Source of the DNA: Paracyclopina nana
Taxonomy: Eukaryota; Arthropoda; Copepoda; Cyclopoida; Cyclopettidae
NCBI GenBank assembly: GCA_019096065.1
Contig: JAGUCH010000008.1
Location: 4,531,001 to 4,595,000 of the forward strand
Direction: 5' to 3'
Length of the DNA: 64,000 nucleotides
In this document: positions 38,688 through 48,043 of the stretch, one piece after another
Position numbering within the stretch: position 1 is the first letter of the stretch
Layout of the letters: the number at the start of each line of letters is the position of its first letter
The notes under the pieces: generated by a model
The model's database searches: none
Told to the model about the DNA's origin: nothing
The model's input: the letters and a program-made list of their open reading frames with translations, nothing else
Translations under genes and position numbers: made by a program

Positions 38688-40543
38688 ATGTATGAGCAAG
38701 AAAGCTTTCACCTGCCTGGTGAAGGGGTGCGTCCAGAAGTGACCCTTCTTTTGCCTGAGGTCAAAGCTGAAGTCATGGCTAGTGCCTTGGCGTGTCAATC
38801 CAGAGGTCTTGCCCATACCTTCAAGTGGCTGAGTGAAATTCTGTTTTCTCTTAGGTAGCTAAACTTTCAAGGATTTTTGGGAGGCACTGCCTTATTTCTG
38901 TTCTTTTCAGAAATGTTAAACGTGACAGTGGCTTTTCTCCACCTGCCGAAGATAGTCAAGATTGTGAAGTATACTTAATGGCGAAATCCTACTTTGACCT
39001 GAAGGAGTATGAACGATGTGCATTTTTCACTAAAGATGTGGCCTCTCCCAAAGTACAATTCTTGCATTTTTACTCCAAGTACTTGGCTGGTGAAAAGAAG
39101 ACCCTTGACAACCATCAATCTGAAATAGCCACCATTTCCAACCCTACAAATCTTCAGTACCTGAAGGATCTCCGTTCAGATCTGCAGAAAATGTATGATG
39201 AACAGGAACAAGATGGCTATCTCTCCTATCTATATGGACTAGTTCTCAAAAAGCTAGGATTGAACAATGAAGCCAAAGAGGCCTTTCAAGTTTCCATTGC
39301 CAAGGAGCCTTGCCTATGGGGAGCATGGCAGGAGTTGGCCTATTTTATCAGCGATCGAACAGCACTCCTCTGCATGCGACTTCCCGAGCATTGGATGAAG
39401 AATTTTTTTCTAGCACATTGCTACTTGGAGCTACTGTTGAATGACTCGGCTATGGATATCTACTTGAGCCTCCAGAGTAATGAGCTGTCAGAGTTCACCT
39501 ATATCACCGCTCAGCTTGCCATTGCCTATTACAACAAACGTGAGCTCGACCAGGCTGTGGAGCTATTCAAAGAGCTATCAAGCAGAGATCCATACCGTTT
39601 GGACAACCTCGACATGTATTCAAATGTTTTGTATGTGAAAGAGGAGCGCGTCCTCCTTGCTCACTTGGCGCATCACAGCGTTCAAATTGACAAGTATCGG
39701 CCTGAAACGTGCTGCATTGTGGGCAACTACTATTCTCTGAGGTCACAGCATGCCAAGGCTGTTTTGTACTTCCAACGTGCCTTGAAGCTCAATCCCAACT
39801 ACCTCTCTGCTTGGACCCTCATGGGTCACGAGTTCATGGAATTGAAGAACAAGAGTGCAGCAATTCAGAGCTACAGGCAGGCCATTGAAGTGAATCCACG
39901 TGACTATCGTGCCTGGTATGGACTTGGGCAAACATACGAAATCCTCAAAATGTACTCCTACTGCCTGTACTACTACAAAAAGGCGCAGGAGTTGAGGCCC
40001 AACGACTCAAGAATGCTCATGGCTCTTGGGGACTCGTATGAGAAATTGGACAAATTGTCTGACGCCCTCAAATGCTACTGGAAAGCGCATTGCTTGGGCG
40101 ATATTGAGCAAACCATAGCCCTCTTTCATTTAGCTCGTTTATACGACCAAACTGACGATTGTGATCAAGCTGCTGCTGCTTACCACCAATACATCCTTGA
40201 GTCAGAAGCAGACAGCCTAACAGATGATCGCGATCAGCTTGGCAGGGCTTATCGTTACTTAGCCAATTACCATGTTAAGAAAGGCCAATTGGAAGAAGCC
40301 TACCATTTTGCCCAAAAGTGCACAGAGTTTGCCGATACCAGAGAAGAGGGCAAAGCCTTGATCAAAGACATCACTTCTCGCAGAGGCAACAACCAAGAGG
40401 AGAAACTCTCAACAGTGACTCCATTGGAAAGAGGCGTGAATGATCGAGTTTTGAGAGAGACCAACGCGAGTTTTGCTAGCAGCCCTGAGGACAATGCGAG
40501 GACTCACGATTTGGAGCCCATGAATCTGACCTACACACCGTGA
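38688..40543 (+). CDS. CDC23: CDC23/APC8, anaphase-promoting complex TPR subunit
   Basis: Two coding exons, 38688-38854 and 38911-40543, give 600 codons (599 residues); human CDC23 has 597. After an N-terminal APC8 domain come tandem TPRs. Family-specific stretches include YDEQ-type helices, DPYRLDNLDMYSNVLYV, ETCCIVGNYYSLRSQHAKA, YFQRALKLNPNYLSAWTLMG and DYRAWYGLGQTYEILKMYSY. The protein is a scaffold of the APC/C ubiquitin ligase that drives metaphase-anaphase transition. The start is the first ATG after a strong polypyrimidine acceptor at 38681-38682, so a non-coding 5' exon probably exists. It lies only 152 bp downstream of the TFIIS stop on the same strand. Confidence 0.96.
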
Positions 40544-40570
40544 TGGGCAAAAAGCTCTTTTATTAAAATT

Positions 40571-40966
40571 TCAATACACAAATCTAGCAAATCTTTCTGC
40601 CAATCCACTCAGGCCTAGTGAGCAAAATAATCCATAGCATCGATCTGTGAAGCTGCGATACATGCTTCCGGTCAATGTGTCTTGTTGCCGAAACATATGA
40701 GGCTTTGTCATTCCCAGTAGGCCTTGCCTTCTGAAAAGACCCCTTTCTTCGTGGCTGTCAGTGTCATCAGCATTCCAAAGCAGGCTGTCGAGCAGTTTTT
40801 CAAAGGCAATCTTATCATGCACGTTGACATCAGTACGATCTGCAACACAATATTGATTGGCCAAGCCTTAATTTTAAGTGAACCCTAACTTACATTGAGG
40901 TAAAGCAATGGCCTTACTAATGCCCACAATTGCCACAGCCAAGAATAGTATGTGTTTATACAGCAT
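40571..40966 (-). CDS. Small secreted peptide precursor (candidate neuropeptide/hormone), family unknown
   Basis: Two exons on the minus strand, 40966-40894 and 40839-40571, join in phase to 114 codons (113 residues). The first about 21 residues form a classic signal peptide (MLYKHILFLAVAIVGISKA). The mature part is acidic at first. It then has a dibasic site (GLFRRQGLL) whose cleavage would leave an N-terminal Gln. The C-terminal part carries the only two mature cysteines, four residues apart (DRCYGLFCSLG), and ends ERFARFVY. This layout fits a peptide prohormone, but I do not recognise the family. It is tail-to-tail with CDC23; the two stop codons are 27 bp apart. Confidence 0.7.
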
Positions 40967-41429
40967 GATTGCACCTCTCAGGCAAGTAAAAGACTACTAA
41001 ATTGTCCTGGCAAAATCTTCCCGAGTAAAAGTGAGAGTGAAAATGATTGCAGAATAGGGTACGCATCAATTGTGCGGTGCAACGTGCGGATGGGAAAATC
41101 GGTGCCAGTATTTGGAGCATCTGCAACAGAATGGAGAAACTCTTCTTTTTACGCCTGAACTACCTACTATGCTGAACTCCTGTTGCGTTTTCTCTTTTTG
41201 ATAGCTCAGGCAATTTTCTACGGCTAAAGCACTTTTGTGCGCTTACGTAATTGGGGGCCAAATACGAGGCATGTAATTATCTTTTTGGCATGATAACTCG
41301 CCTTCCATCTTTACTGATACCACTATTTGAATGGATGCAATGAGGTAAGCCACAAAATTGTAGCACATTCTCTAATGTATAACTGCGGTTTTCCAAGTCA
41401 AATGTCATCGTGACTTTGATGTTGCTTCT
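40967..41429. other. Intergenic, upstream of the secreted peptide gene
   Basis: 463 bp between the peptide-precursor start and the 3' end of LRRC42. No coding sequence seen. It must contain the promoter of the peptide gene and the LRRC42 3' UTR. Confidence 0.5.
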
Positions 41430-41913
41430 TTATTTTCTGTAAAGGTTACAAACTTCCAATTCGTCCATTTCATCCTCCTTGGTTGATATTCGCCGCCTTT
41501 TTCTTTTGGGAGATTTCATTGAGTCATTCAATTTTCTTTTAAAAATCATTTTGGTTGAAGTAGTTTTGCTTGGAATTTCTAGGGTTCTGGCCACCAACGT
41601 CTCTTTTTTGCCGTAAAATGAGGTTAACTTTTCCCCTCTCTTTTTTGCAACTTTTGACTTAACTGATGACGTCCATTCTGATATAAGCTCTGATCCTAAT
41701 CCATTATCACTCTCTACTTGAGCTATGGCATCAAGAGCAATTTTTTGGTACTTTGGCTCGAGAATAGCTTCAACTTTTTGTGCATCTCCCAATGGGCATG
41801 ACATTACCACTGTTTCAGCATTGGCATACCTCAAAATCCCAAGAGGTGTGACTTTTTCGTTTTCACTAATATCCAGATAATCCAATGCAAGCATTCCTTG
41901 CTTCAGATCCGGT
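41430..41913 (-). pseudogene. LRRC42: LRRC42, 3' fragment (separated by retrotransposon)
   Basis: An open frame enters from the repeat junction near 41913 and stops at 41430. It encodes the last repeat and tail of LRRC42: LKQGMLALDYLDISEN aligns with the KLNCLDISG repeat of human LRRC42. Later SEWTSSV and FYGKKE match the family's C-terminal WERVT and FYGKR segments. The end is basic (SPKRKRRRIS). The 5' part of the gene is at 51576-51948, on the other side of the 9.6 kb element. The leucine-rich repeats expected between the two parts, roughly 100 residues, are not found in either flank. Whether any product is made is unknown; from this sequence the gene is broken. Confidence 0.82.
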
Positions 41914-41933
41914 TGATGGAAGTTGATGGAAGT

Positions 41934-42156
41934 TGATGGAAAGCTTCCTTAATACGCGAGTATAGCCCAAGTCCTGGATATGAACTTGGAAACGTAGCGT
42001 TGAAATAAACGTCTAAACGATGTGAAAAACCTTGATGAACTGACTATATTTTGCGGCAAATCTACAACAGCTGACACTGAGAATGATGACAGTTGCAACG
42101 GCGAAATAGAGGCTGGGTTGCGTGACTGTGGGGAAAACTTAGCGACCTTTTCTTCA
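41934..42156 (-). repeat. 3' LTR of BEL/Pao element
   Basis: 223 bp, identical by eye to 51353-51575 (offset 9419). On the plus strand it reads TGATGGAAAGC... to ...TTTTCTTCA. Outside it, two more copies of the 10 bp unit TTGATGGAAG precede the LTR (41913-41932), which resembles the LTR edge itself. Confidence 0.95.
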
Positions 42157-42164
42157 TTCCCCGC
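42157..42164 (-). promoter_or_regulatory. Polypurine tract candidate
   Basis: On the minus strand TGCGGGGAA directly abuts the 3' LTR start (TGAAG). A G-rich purine run at this exact site is where plus-strand DNA synthesis is primed in LTR elements. Confidence 0.7.
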
Positions 42165-42182
42165 ATTTAAGGCTAGCTTAAA

Positions 42183-43448
42183 TCAGTCGAGAAGGTCGTA
42201 GTTGGGCTTCTCCTCAGTCTTCGCATCGTCCTCCATGTTGTAGTCGGCTTCGGGACCCAGAAGGTCCTCCGATTCGGCTCTGGCGGCGGCGTTGATCTCC
42301 GCGAAAGTATCGTTGGCGGGGTCATTGGGCGGATCCTCGGCATCGGGCTCAGGCTTAGGCGCGAATAAGAGGCTCACGTCTGGAAGCGGGGGCAGCTGGG
42401 CCTTCAACAGGTCGATGGCTGCCTGTTTGACGGGGTTGAGAACCTTGGGAGGAGGCGGAGGCGGAGTAGGGGGCCTGTGGATCAGTGGAGGTCTGCTGGA
42501 CGGCACAATCAATCCGGACTCGTTAGAGGTTACGGATGTAGCGGGAGTAGTAGTGCCCGATGTCATAGAGGCTTCGTCCGTGAAATCGGCCAAAGAGGAC
42601 GACGACGACGCAGACTCAGCCGTCAAGTCCACCATGACGGGGGTGTGAGTGGGTGGAGCGAAACCAGGCTTATTTCGTAAATACCCAACATAATCGGCCT
42701 CGCCCTTCCTCAGCTCGTAGAGTTGATGGTTCTCCATCCGGTGGGGTTCCAGGCTAAAGAAGTCGCCTGGCTGAATGTCCGGATGTCGCTGCATGATCCG
42801 CCCAAGGGCCGACACGGGGAGGAGGATGACTTTGTCTTCAGTGTGCGTTGATGACATGCCGACTGGGTCAGTCCTCGGGTCTCGGAACGTGAACGATAGG
42901 GCGTGATTACGAGGCAAATGCTCTGCTCCTTTCGCTCTGGCCGGGGCTAGTGCCGTAGAAGAAGATCTAGACCTAGGGACTCCGGATTTCTCATCGATCA
43001 TACGTTCAATAGCCTGTCGCTCTCGTCTCATACTATCTAAACATGCCAAAGCTGTCTCCCGATCAGACTCTGACTGCCTAGATTGTTTAACGTGGAATGG
43101 GTCGCCCGTGATTCCGAGTGCTTTTGCCTCGTCCAGGTACGACTTAAGGATGTCCGGGTGAACTGCTAATGCTTCCCTAAACTTCCCCTTAGCTAAAAAT
43201 AACAAGCGTGCCTCATCCGATTTTACCCATGGTCTGCGTTGCTTTAGCAGATCCAATGACAAGTGCGAGAAGTGCCCTGCCATCTCCGGGTTCGCCAGAA
43301 GCCTGTTTTTCGGGTTGAAGAGGGCTGTGCCTGCTTCCATTCCTCCGTTTTTCAAGTCTCGGTAGTATAGTGGGGTCTTGTTGAACGGGTATCGGACGTG
43401 CCTCTGGTCTTTTTGACCTGGCTTCGAATTGTGGAAACGATGGGCCAT
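42183..43448 (-). CDS. BEL/Pao accessory ORF3 (421 aa), unknown function, not an envelope
   Basis: An intact 422-codon frame lies between pol and the 3' LTR, where env or regulatory genes sit in retroviruses. I recognise no family. It has no signal peptide and no hydrophobic segment long enough to cross a membrane, so it is not an envelope protein. The first 250 residues look folded and charged (for example HRFHNSKPGQKDQRHVRYPF near the start; ILLPVSALGRIMQRHPDIQP in the middle). The rest is disordered, with a Ser/Thr-rich stretch, a proline run (PPTPPPPPPK) and an acidic end (YNMEDD, NYDLLD). Its DNA is visibly richer in G+C than pol. The ATG has a G at +4. A TATA box lies about 70 bp upstream. 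Possible roles (regulator, RNA- or chromatin-binding factor) are speculation. Confidence 0.85.
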   Translation of the reverse strand: MAHRFHNSKPGQKDQRHVRYPFNKTPLYYRDLKNGGMEAGTALFNPKNRLLANPEMAGHFSHLSLDLLKQRRPWVKSDEARLLFLAKGKFREALAVHPDILKSYLDEAKALGITGDPFHVKQSRQSESDRETALACLDSMRRERQAIERMIDEKSGVPRSRSSSTALAPARAKGAEHLPRNHALSFTFRDPRTDPVGMSSTHTEDKVILLPVSALGRIMQRHPDIQPGDFFSLEPHRMENHQLYELRKGEADYVGYLRNKPGFAPPTHTPVMVDLTAESASSSSSLADFTDEASMTSGTTTPATSVTSNESGLIVPSSRPPLIHRPPTPPPPPPKVLNPVKQAAIDLLKAQLPPLPDVSLLFAPKPEPDAEDPPNDPANDTFAEINAAARAESEDLLGPEADYNMEDDAKTEEKPNYDLLD

Positions 43449-43874
43449 GACGGACTCGGGGTCTTTGCGACTTGACGGGTGTGAAGTGTTTGATATGGAC
43501 CGTCGTTTGGACGCCTCTTTTATACCGTAAAATGTTGAGAAGCGTCCTTTTTGAGGTGAGAAATGGGCATTCTAGTTATAACGGCGTCCCTCGCCATGTT
43601 GCCGCCAACTTTTCGTCCGATGATTTTGACATTCGTCTCTGACGTATGATTTTTGTTTACGGTTGTTAGTCGCGTCATTCGCCGTTCGGGTTTTATTCCC
43701 CGCCTCGCGAAGAATTCACGAGTGACGTCATCAGTACCCGGCGAAACTTAGACTCGCTAACAACTATCGAGCTTTGTTTACATTTTTCGTTAGACTCGGG
43801 TTCAAGTTATAGATTTCGCGCTAGACCACGAGTTCCTCGTTTTCTAGGGGTTTTTTTTTTTTATTGTCTTTCTT
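43449..43874 (-). promoter_or_regulatory. Internal promoter region for ORF3, preceded by a poly(A)-signal/A-tract
   Basis: On the minus strand, in order after the pol stop: AATAAA merging into a 12-base A run (43865-43851); a palindromic CRE TGACGTCA (43730-43723); two more TGACG cores (about 43677-43673 in this orientation's complement, and 43640-43646); then a full TATA box, GGTATAAAAGAGG, at about 43526-43514, roughly 70 bp before the ORF3 ATG. This is the expected order for end of one transcription unit and start of another. Use of these sites is inference. Confidence 0.65.
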
Positions 43875-46800
43875 TCATAGGATGTTCAAAGGAATTATTT
43901 GGCGTATTGAATACGTCTCCTTTCGTGGCGGCTTGATGCTCAGGCCTGGCATGTTTGCCTGGTTTCTCGTAATTAGCATCACGCATTTCCTGACTTGGCC
44001 GTCGGTGTCTCTGAGGACTTCGTGAATGCGACCCCAGTGCCAGTCTGCTCTGGGTGTCTTATCGTTCGATTCCATCAAGATGCAAACTTCCCCGCATTTC
44101 GGGTCTTCTCTGAAGGAATGCCATTTTGGGTAAGATCGCAATTCACTTATAATACTTGTTGTCCAGTTCTTCCAGAAGTCATCAATCACGTCTCTTATGT
44201 TTAAGTACAAATTCGCGAACTTGGACTCGCTCAAAGGCATGAGCTGGCTCGAATCGAAGTTGACGCCCGCCTTCAACAGGTCATTGACGCACAGGATGCC
44301 TTCTATTTGGTCGCTTTGAATATACTCAATCGGCCTTGAGTTAATGAGGTCCGTTATCATTACTAGTGATGTCATGAGGCCGTCCAGGCTAAATTCTGTG
44401 GCTTTCAAATCCGGTAACCTTTTCTTTGCAAGATGTACCATTTTTTCTGCCAAACCATTATTTTGAGGACTGTAAACCGGTGAATACTCCCATTGCTCTA
44501 TGCACATCGTCTGTTGGATCGTCTCCTTGTTCGGGACGAGGAGTTTTTCGGCCGCACAAAACTGGGCCGCATTGTCTGATCGGACGATTTTCGGCGTTCT
44601 GTGTTTGCTGCTGAAGCGTTGCAGCGCCGTGATGACATGTTCTGTGGCCATGCTTTGCGCCAGTTCCAAATGGACTGCATGCGTCTGTTGGCAGACTATG
44701 ACGAGCATATAGTATTTGTGGATCGGACGCCCAATCCTCACCCTGAAGGGTCCTGCGAAGTCTATGGAAATTGCCTCAAAGAGCCGCATGGATTCCAGCC
44801 CCCTGTCTGGCAGAGGAGCCATGTGTTGGCTTAGGTAAGGCCTGCCTTTTGTTAGATTACATTGTAGGCAGCTTTTAACAATTCTTTTCGTTATTTCTCG
44901 TAGGCCTTTGATTTGGAAGAATCTGAGACATTCATTCATTGTGTCCCTTACCGAGGCGTGATTGACTTCGTGAGTATCTTTGACAATGAGATATGTTAAA
45001 TGGTGCTTTCGTGGCATTATGATGGGCCTTTTCTGGTAAGTGGATATGGCTTGCATTCCCTCCAGACGTGATTCCCCGCGTATGATGCCGTTGGCATCCA
45101 CCTGAGCATTAAATTTTCGAAATTCTTCCTTCAGGTGAGAATCGTTAGTGGAGAAGAATTCTGCCTGCGCATCTTTTATGAGGTAAATAAGAGCATGTTG
45201 CCTGTCCTTGATTGTCGATCGGGACTTTTGCTTCAGCTGAAAGTCCGGCAGAATTGCTGCTCCCCTTTCTTCGTGTTTTTTGATGCATTTGTTGCCCAAC
45301 TTGCTTCGGATTTTCATTAGCTCGGTCATGTGCCGCAGCAGGCGGCTAAGCTCGTTATAATGACTTTTTATGTAAACGTTCGTGAACAAGGTAACAGTTC
45401 CGGCTGATCTCACAAACTTTAGCGCATCCGGACGGTCTGAGTGCCATTGCGCGTTTAGTTTGAATAGTATCCTTAGTTTGTCGAATGACATTGATGGAAT
45501 AAAATTCTTTAATTTCAGGTGGCTGAACAGACATATCTTTGCTATGGATGTCTTTATTTCCTCAGCGTCCTCGTCCGGAATTTCTTCGAACTCATCACCC
45601 TTATCTATTGTATAGTTGGGGTTTTCAAGGTCTGGGCCTTTGAACCACAGCTGAGACTCGGCCACAAATTCATCAAATGAAAGGCCCCGCGTGCCTTTGT
45701 CTGCTGGGTTTTTATCTGTGGCCACGTAGTGCCACTCGTTTGCCTTGGTGGCTTCCCGGACTACTGAAACTCGAGTTGCCACGAACGGCACCAATCGACG
45801 CTGTGTCCGTTTAATCCACCACAGAGCGCATTTGGAATCTAGGTAGTAATGTATGTCACTAGGAGCAATATTATGATCTACCTCTTTCAGGTTTATGTCA
45901 GTCAGTGGCACGATTTGTGAGGCGCAAACTGCGCCCATCAATTCAGCTTGTGGGATCGTACGTCCAGACGCCGAAATGAGTCTCTTTTTCGCGACCAAGA
46001 GGTGAGCACGTATTTTTGTTTCGCCCATGTCATCATATAGAGATCTTATGTAGACTGCGACGCAATATGCCTTTTTAGACGCATCACAGAAAGCGTGAAG
46101 CTCCCTTTTTTTAAATTTTAGAGAGGAGATGTAGCATGGTAGCAGTATTTCGTTTATTCGACAACCTTCATTGACAAATTGTTTGAATGCTAGAAGTATG
46201 GGCTTGATCCTGTCATCCCTGTCTTCATAGTCTGCCAGCTTATCGTCCCATCCAAGTTTCAGCGTGTCATTTAGTCCCCACACTTCTTGAGCTATCAGAC
46301 GTCCTTTCAACGTGAATGGTGCTAGTAAATCGTGTGGGTCAAAAATTTGGGCTACCACGGACACTATTTGCCGTCTCGTGACTGTTCGCAAGCCCTCGTC
46401 TGTCATTCCTTGCTTTAATGGGTTGAACGTGATCATGTCCGTGCTCGAATGCCATTTAATGCCTAAGGCCTTTACATCAGGGCTATTCGAGTTCAATTCA
46501 AATGACGGGTGCCAGTCTTCATTGCCGATTTGAGACATGAAGGCTTTATCAGAGCTAACCCACTTTTTGAAGACCATTTTTGACTTAGCGTGCACATTCT
46601 TAACGTCCTGATAGACAGCGAGTGCATCCTCTGTGGTGTTGCAGCTGAAAATGATGTCATCCATATACAGGCATGAATTGAACACATATTCTGTTATTGG
46701 ATGTAGTTTTCCCTCTCTGGCAATCTCTCTCATTGTGTACAGAGCTGCGTAAGGTGATGCTACGTTGCCGAACACCCAAGAATCAAATTGATACGCTTGA

Positions 46801-48038
46801 CCTCTATGGATCAGTCTGTGATATTTTCGGTCTTCCGGAGCTAGATGAACGTTTAAGAACATCTTCACTGCGTCTGCTATGTACGCGTTTGGCCTCATCC
46901 GGAATCGCAGCCATATCGCCCAGATATCTCCTTGTAGCTTTTGTCCAGTTAGTACTTGCGAGTTAAGAGAGACTTTTTTGCTTCCGAATGGCCTTGCTGC
47001 GTCCATGCAAACTCTGACTTTTGTGGACGCACGCTCAAGTTTCACAACCATAACTCGTGGTATGTAAAATCCTACGAGTTTGTCTTCATCATCTCTGAGC
47101 AGACGCAAAGCCCCATGGGCAACCATTTCTTCGATGGCCTCATCAACTTGTTTCATCAAGTCTGGGCCCAATTTGTGTTCTTGTTTCATTTCAAATGTCA
47201 TGACCTGCCAATAATTGTTGGGTAAGTCTGGCGGGTTCGGGTAATTCCTCCACGGCACGTTCATTTCCTTGTGCCCCATTTCGTTTGTGTGGATCGTGGA
47301 GCTGATGATGTCTCTGGCTCGTAACTCGTCCGCTGTTAGTAGTTCTATCGGATTTGCCAGTGTAAGGCCTTGAGTGTCATCGTCGAAGATTTTCTTCATT
47401 ATGTATTTCAGTTCCGGGCATTCAGACTCCATGACTTGATGGGTCATTAATGTCACCGGTTTTTTGCATTCAGCGTTAGTGTAAGTTAAGGTGTTCCCAA
47501 ACACTGTTCGCCTTACTAGAGGTGATCCCACTTTGCCATCGGACGTATCACCGAAGCTCCTGTGTAAGCCCGGATAGTTGATTCCCAGAAGAATTTCAAC
47601 TGGTCCTTTCACTAGCTCGGGAAATTTGATAGGTTTTAAGAAGTCAAATTTCTTTTTGAGCTTCTCGTAGTTCGGGATCCGGATCAGTTTATTTATCGCG
47701 TCTGACGTGTAAGCGCTGACTGTGAAGTTTTCACTCTCTCCGTCTTCTGTGCTTCTAATGGTAATATTACACTTGTGGCTCAGGAATTCTTGTTCCTGAT
47801 TATTAATTGACGACACCGAGTATGACACCTTTTGGCCTTGCAAGTTTAGTGCTTTATGTAATGAGGAGCTGATGAAGGTGTTGCTTGATGCTTCATCCAG
47901 CACCATATTCGTTTTTATCTGTTTATCGCCATTGGAGATGTACACTGGTACTACTCGAAAGCATCTGGAGTCTGACTTCTTTGGTTCGTCAACTTTTCTT
48001 TTTATGTCTATCATTTGCATAGCGACTTCATCGGGCAT
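43875..48038 (-). CDS. pol: BEL/Pao pol polyprotein (protease, reverse transcriptase, integrase)
   Basis: 1387 residues. The protease region carries NMVLDEASSNTFISS with the catalytic Asp at residue 48, in the DEAS form known in some BEL/Pao elements instead of DSG. Reverse transcriptase has the catalytic box YMDD at about residue 458. An RNase H-like segment (HAFCDAS, YYLDSKCALWW) follows. Integrase has an HHCC zinc region near residue 1016-1055 and catalytic residues in SIDFAGP, RSDNAAQF and GLAEKM, the last two separated by 42 residues. The ATG is 5 bp after the gag UAG. The pol frame is also open upstream into the gag end in the -1 frame, so expression may use reinitiation or frameshifting. 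Confidence 0.95.
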   Translation of the reverse strand: MPDEVAMQMIDIKRKVDEPKKSDSRCFRVVPVYISNGDKQIKTNMVLDEASSNTFISSSLHKALNLQGQKVSYSVSSINNQEQEFLSHKCNITIRSTEDGESENFTVSAYTSDAINKLIRIPNYEKLKKKFDFLKPIKFPELVKGPVEILLGINYPGLHRSFGDTSDGKVGSPLVRRTVFGNTLTYTNAECKKPVTLMTHQVMESECPELKYIMKKIFDDDTQGLTLANPIELLTADELRARDIISSTIHTNEMGHKEMNVPWRNYPNPPDLPNNYWQVMTFEMKQEHKLGPDLMKQVDEAIEEMVAHGALRLLRDDEDKLVGFYIPRVMVVKLERASTKVRVCMDAARPFGSKKVSLNSQVLTGQKLQGDIWAIWLRFRMRPNAYIADAVKMFLNVHLAPEDRKYHRLIHRGQAYQFDSWVFGNVASPYAALYTMREIAREGKLHPITEYVFNSCLYMDDIIFSCNTTEDALAVYQDVKNVHAKSKMVFKKWVSSDKAFMSQIGNEDWHPSFELNSNSPDVKALGIKWHSSTDMITFNPLKQGMTDEGLRTVTRRQIVSVVAQIFDPHDLLAPFTLKGRLIAQEVWGLNDTLKLGWDDKLADYEDRDDRIKPILLAFKQFVNEGCRINEILLPCYISSLKFKKRELHAFCDASKKAYCVAVYIRSLYDDMGETKIRAHLLVAKKRLISASGRTIPQAELMGAVCASQIVPLTDINLKEVDHNIAPSDIHYYLDSKCALWWIKRTQRRLVPFVATRVSVVREATKANEWHYVATDKNPADKGTRGLSFDEFVAESQLWFKGPDLENPNYTIDKGDEFEEIPDEDAEEIKTSIAKICLFSHLKLKNFIPSMSFDKLRILFKLNAQWHSDRPDALKFVRSAGTVTLFTNVYIKSHYNELSRLLRHMTELMKIRSKLGNKCIKKHEERGAAILPDFQLKQKSRSTIKDRQHALIYLIKDAQAEFFSTNDSHLKEEFRKFNAQVDANGIIRGESRLEGMQAISTYQKRPIIMPRKHHLTYLIVKDTHEVNHASVRDTMNECLRFFQIKGLREITKRIVKSCLQCNLTKGRPYLSQHMAPLPDRGLESMRLFEAISIDFAGPFRVRIGRPIHKYYMLVIVCQQTHAVHLELAQSMATEHVITALQRFSSKHRTPKIVRSDNAAQFCAAEKLLVPNKETIQQTMCIEQWEYSPVYSPQNNGLAEKMVHLAKKRLPDLKATEFSLDGLMTSLVMITDLINSRPIEYIQSDQIEGILCVNDLLKAGVNFDSSQLMPLSESKFANLYLNIRDVIDDFWKNWTTSIISELRSYPKWHSFREDPKCGEVCILMESNDKTPRADWHWGRIHEVLRDTDGQVRKCVMLITRNQANMPGLSIKPPRKETYSIRQIIPLNIL

Positions 48039-48043
48039 CCTTG

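Noticed and set aside
42183-43448. ORF3 as a retroviral-type envelope gene
   Set aside because: No signal peptide, no membrane helix and no glycoprotein-like cysteine pattern.
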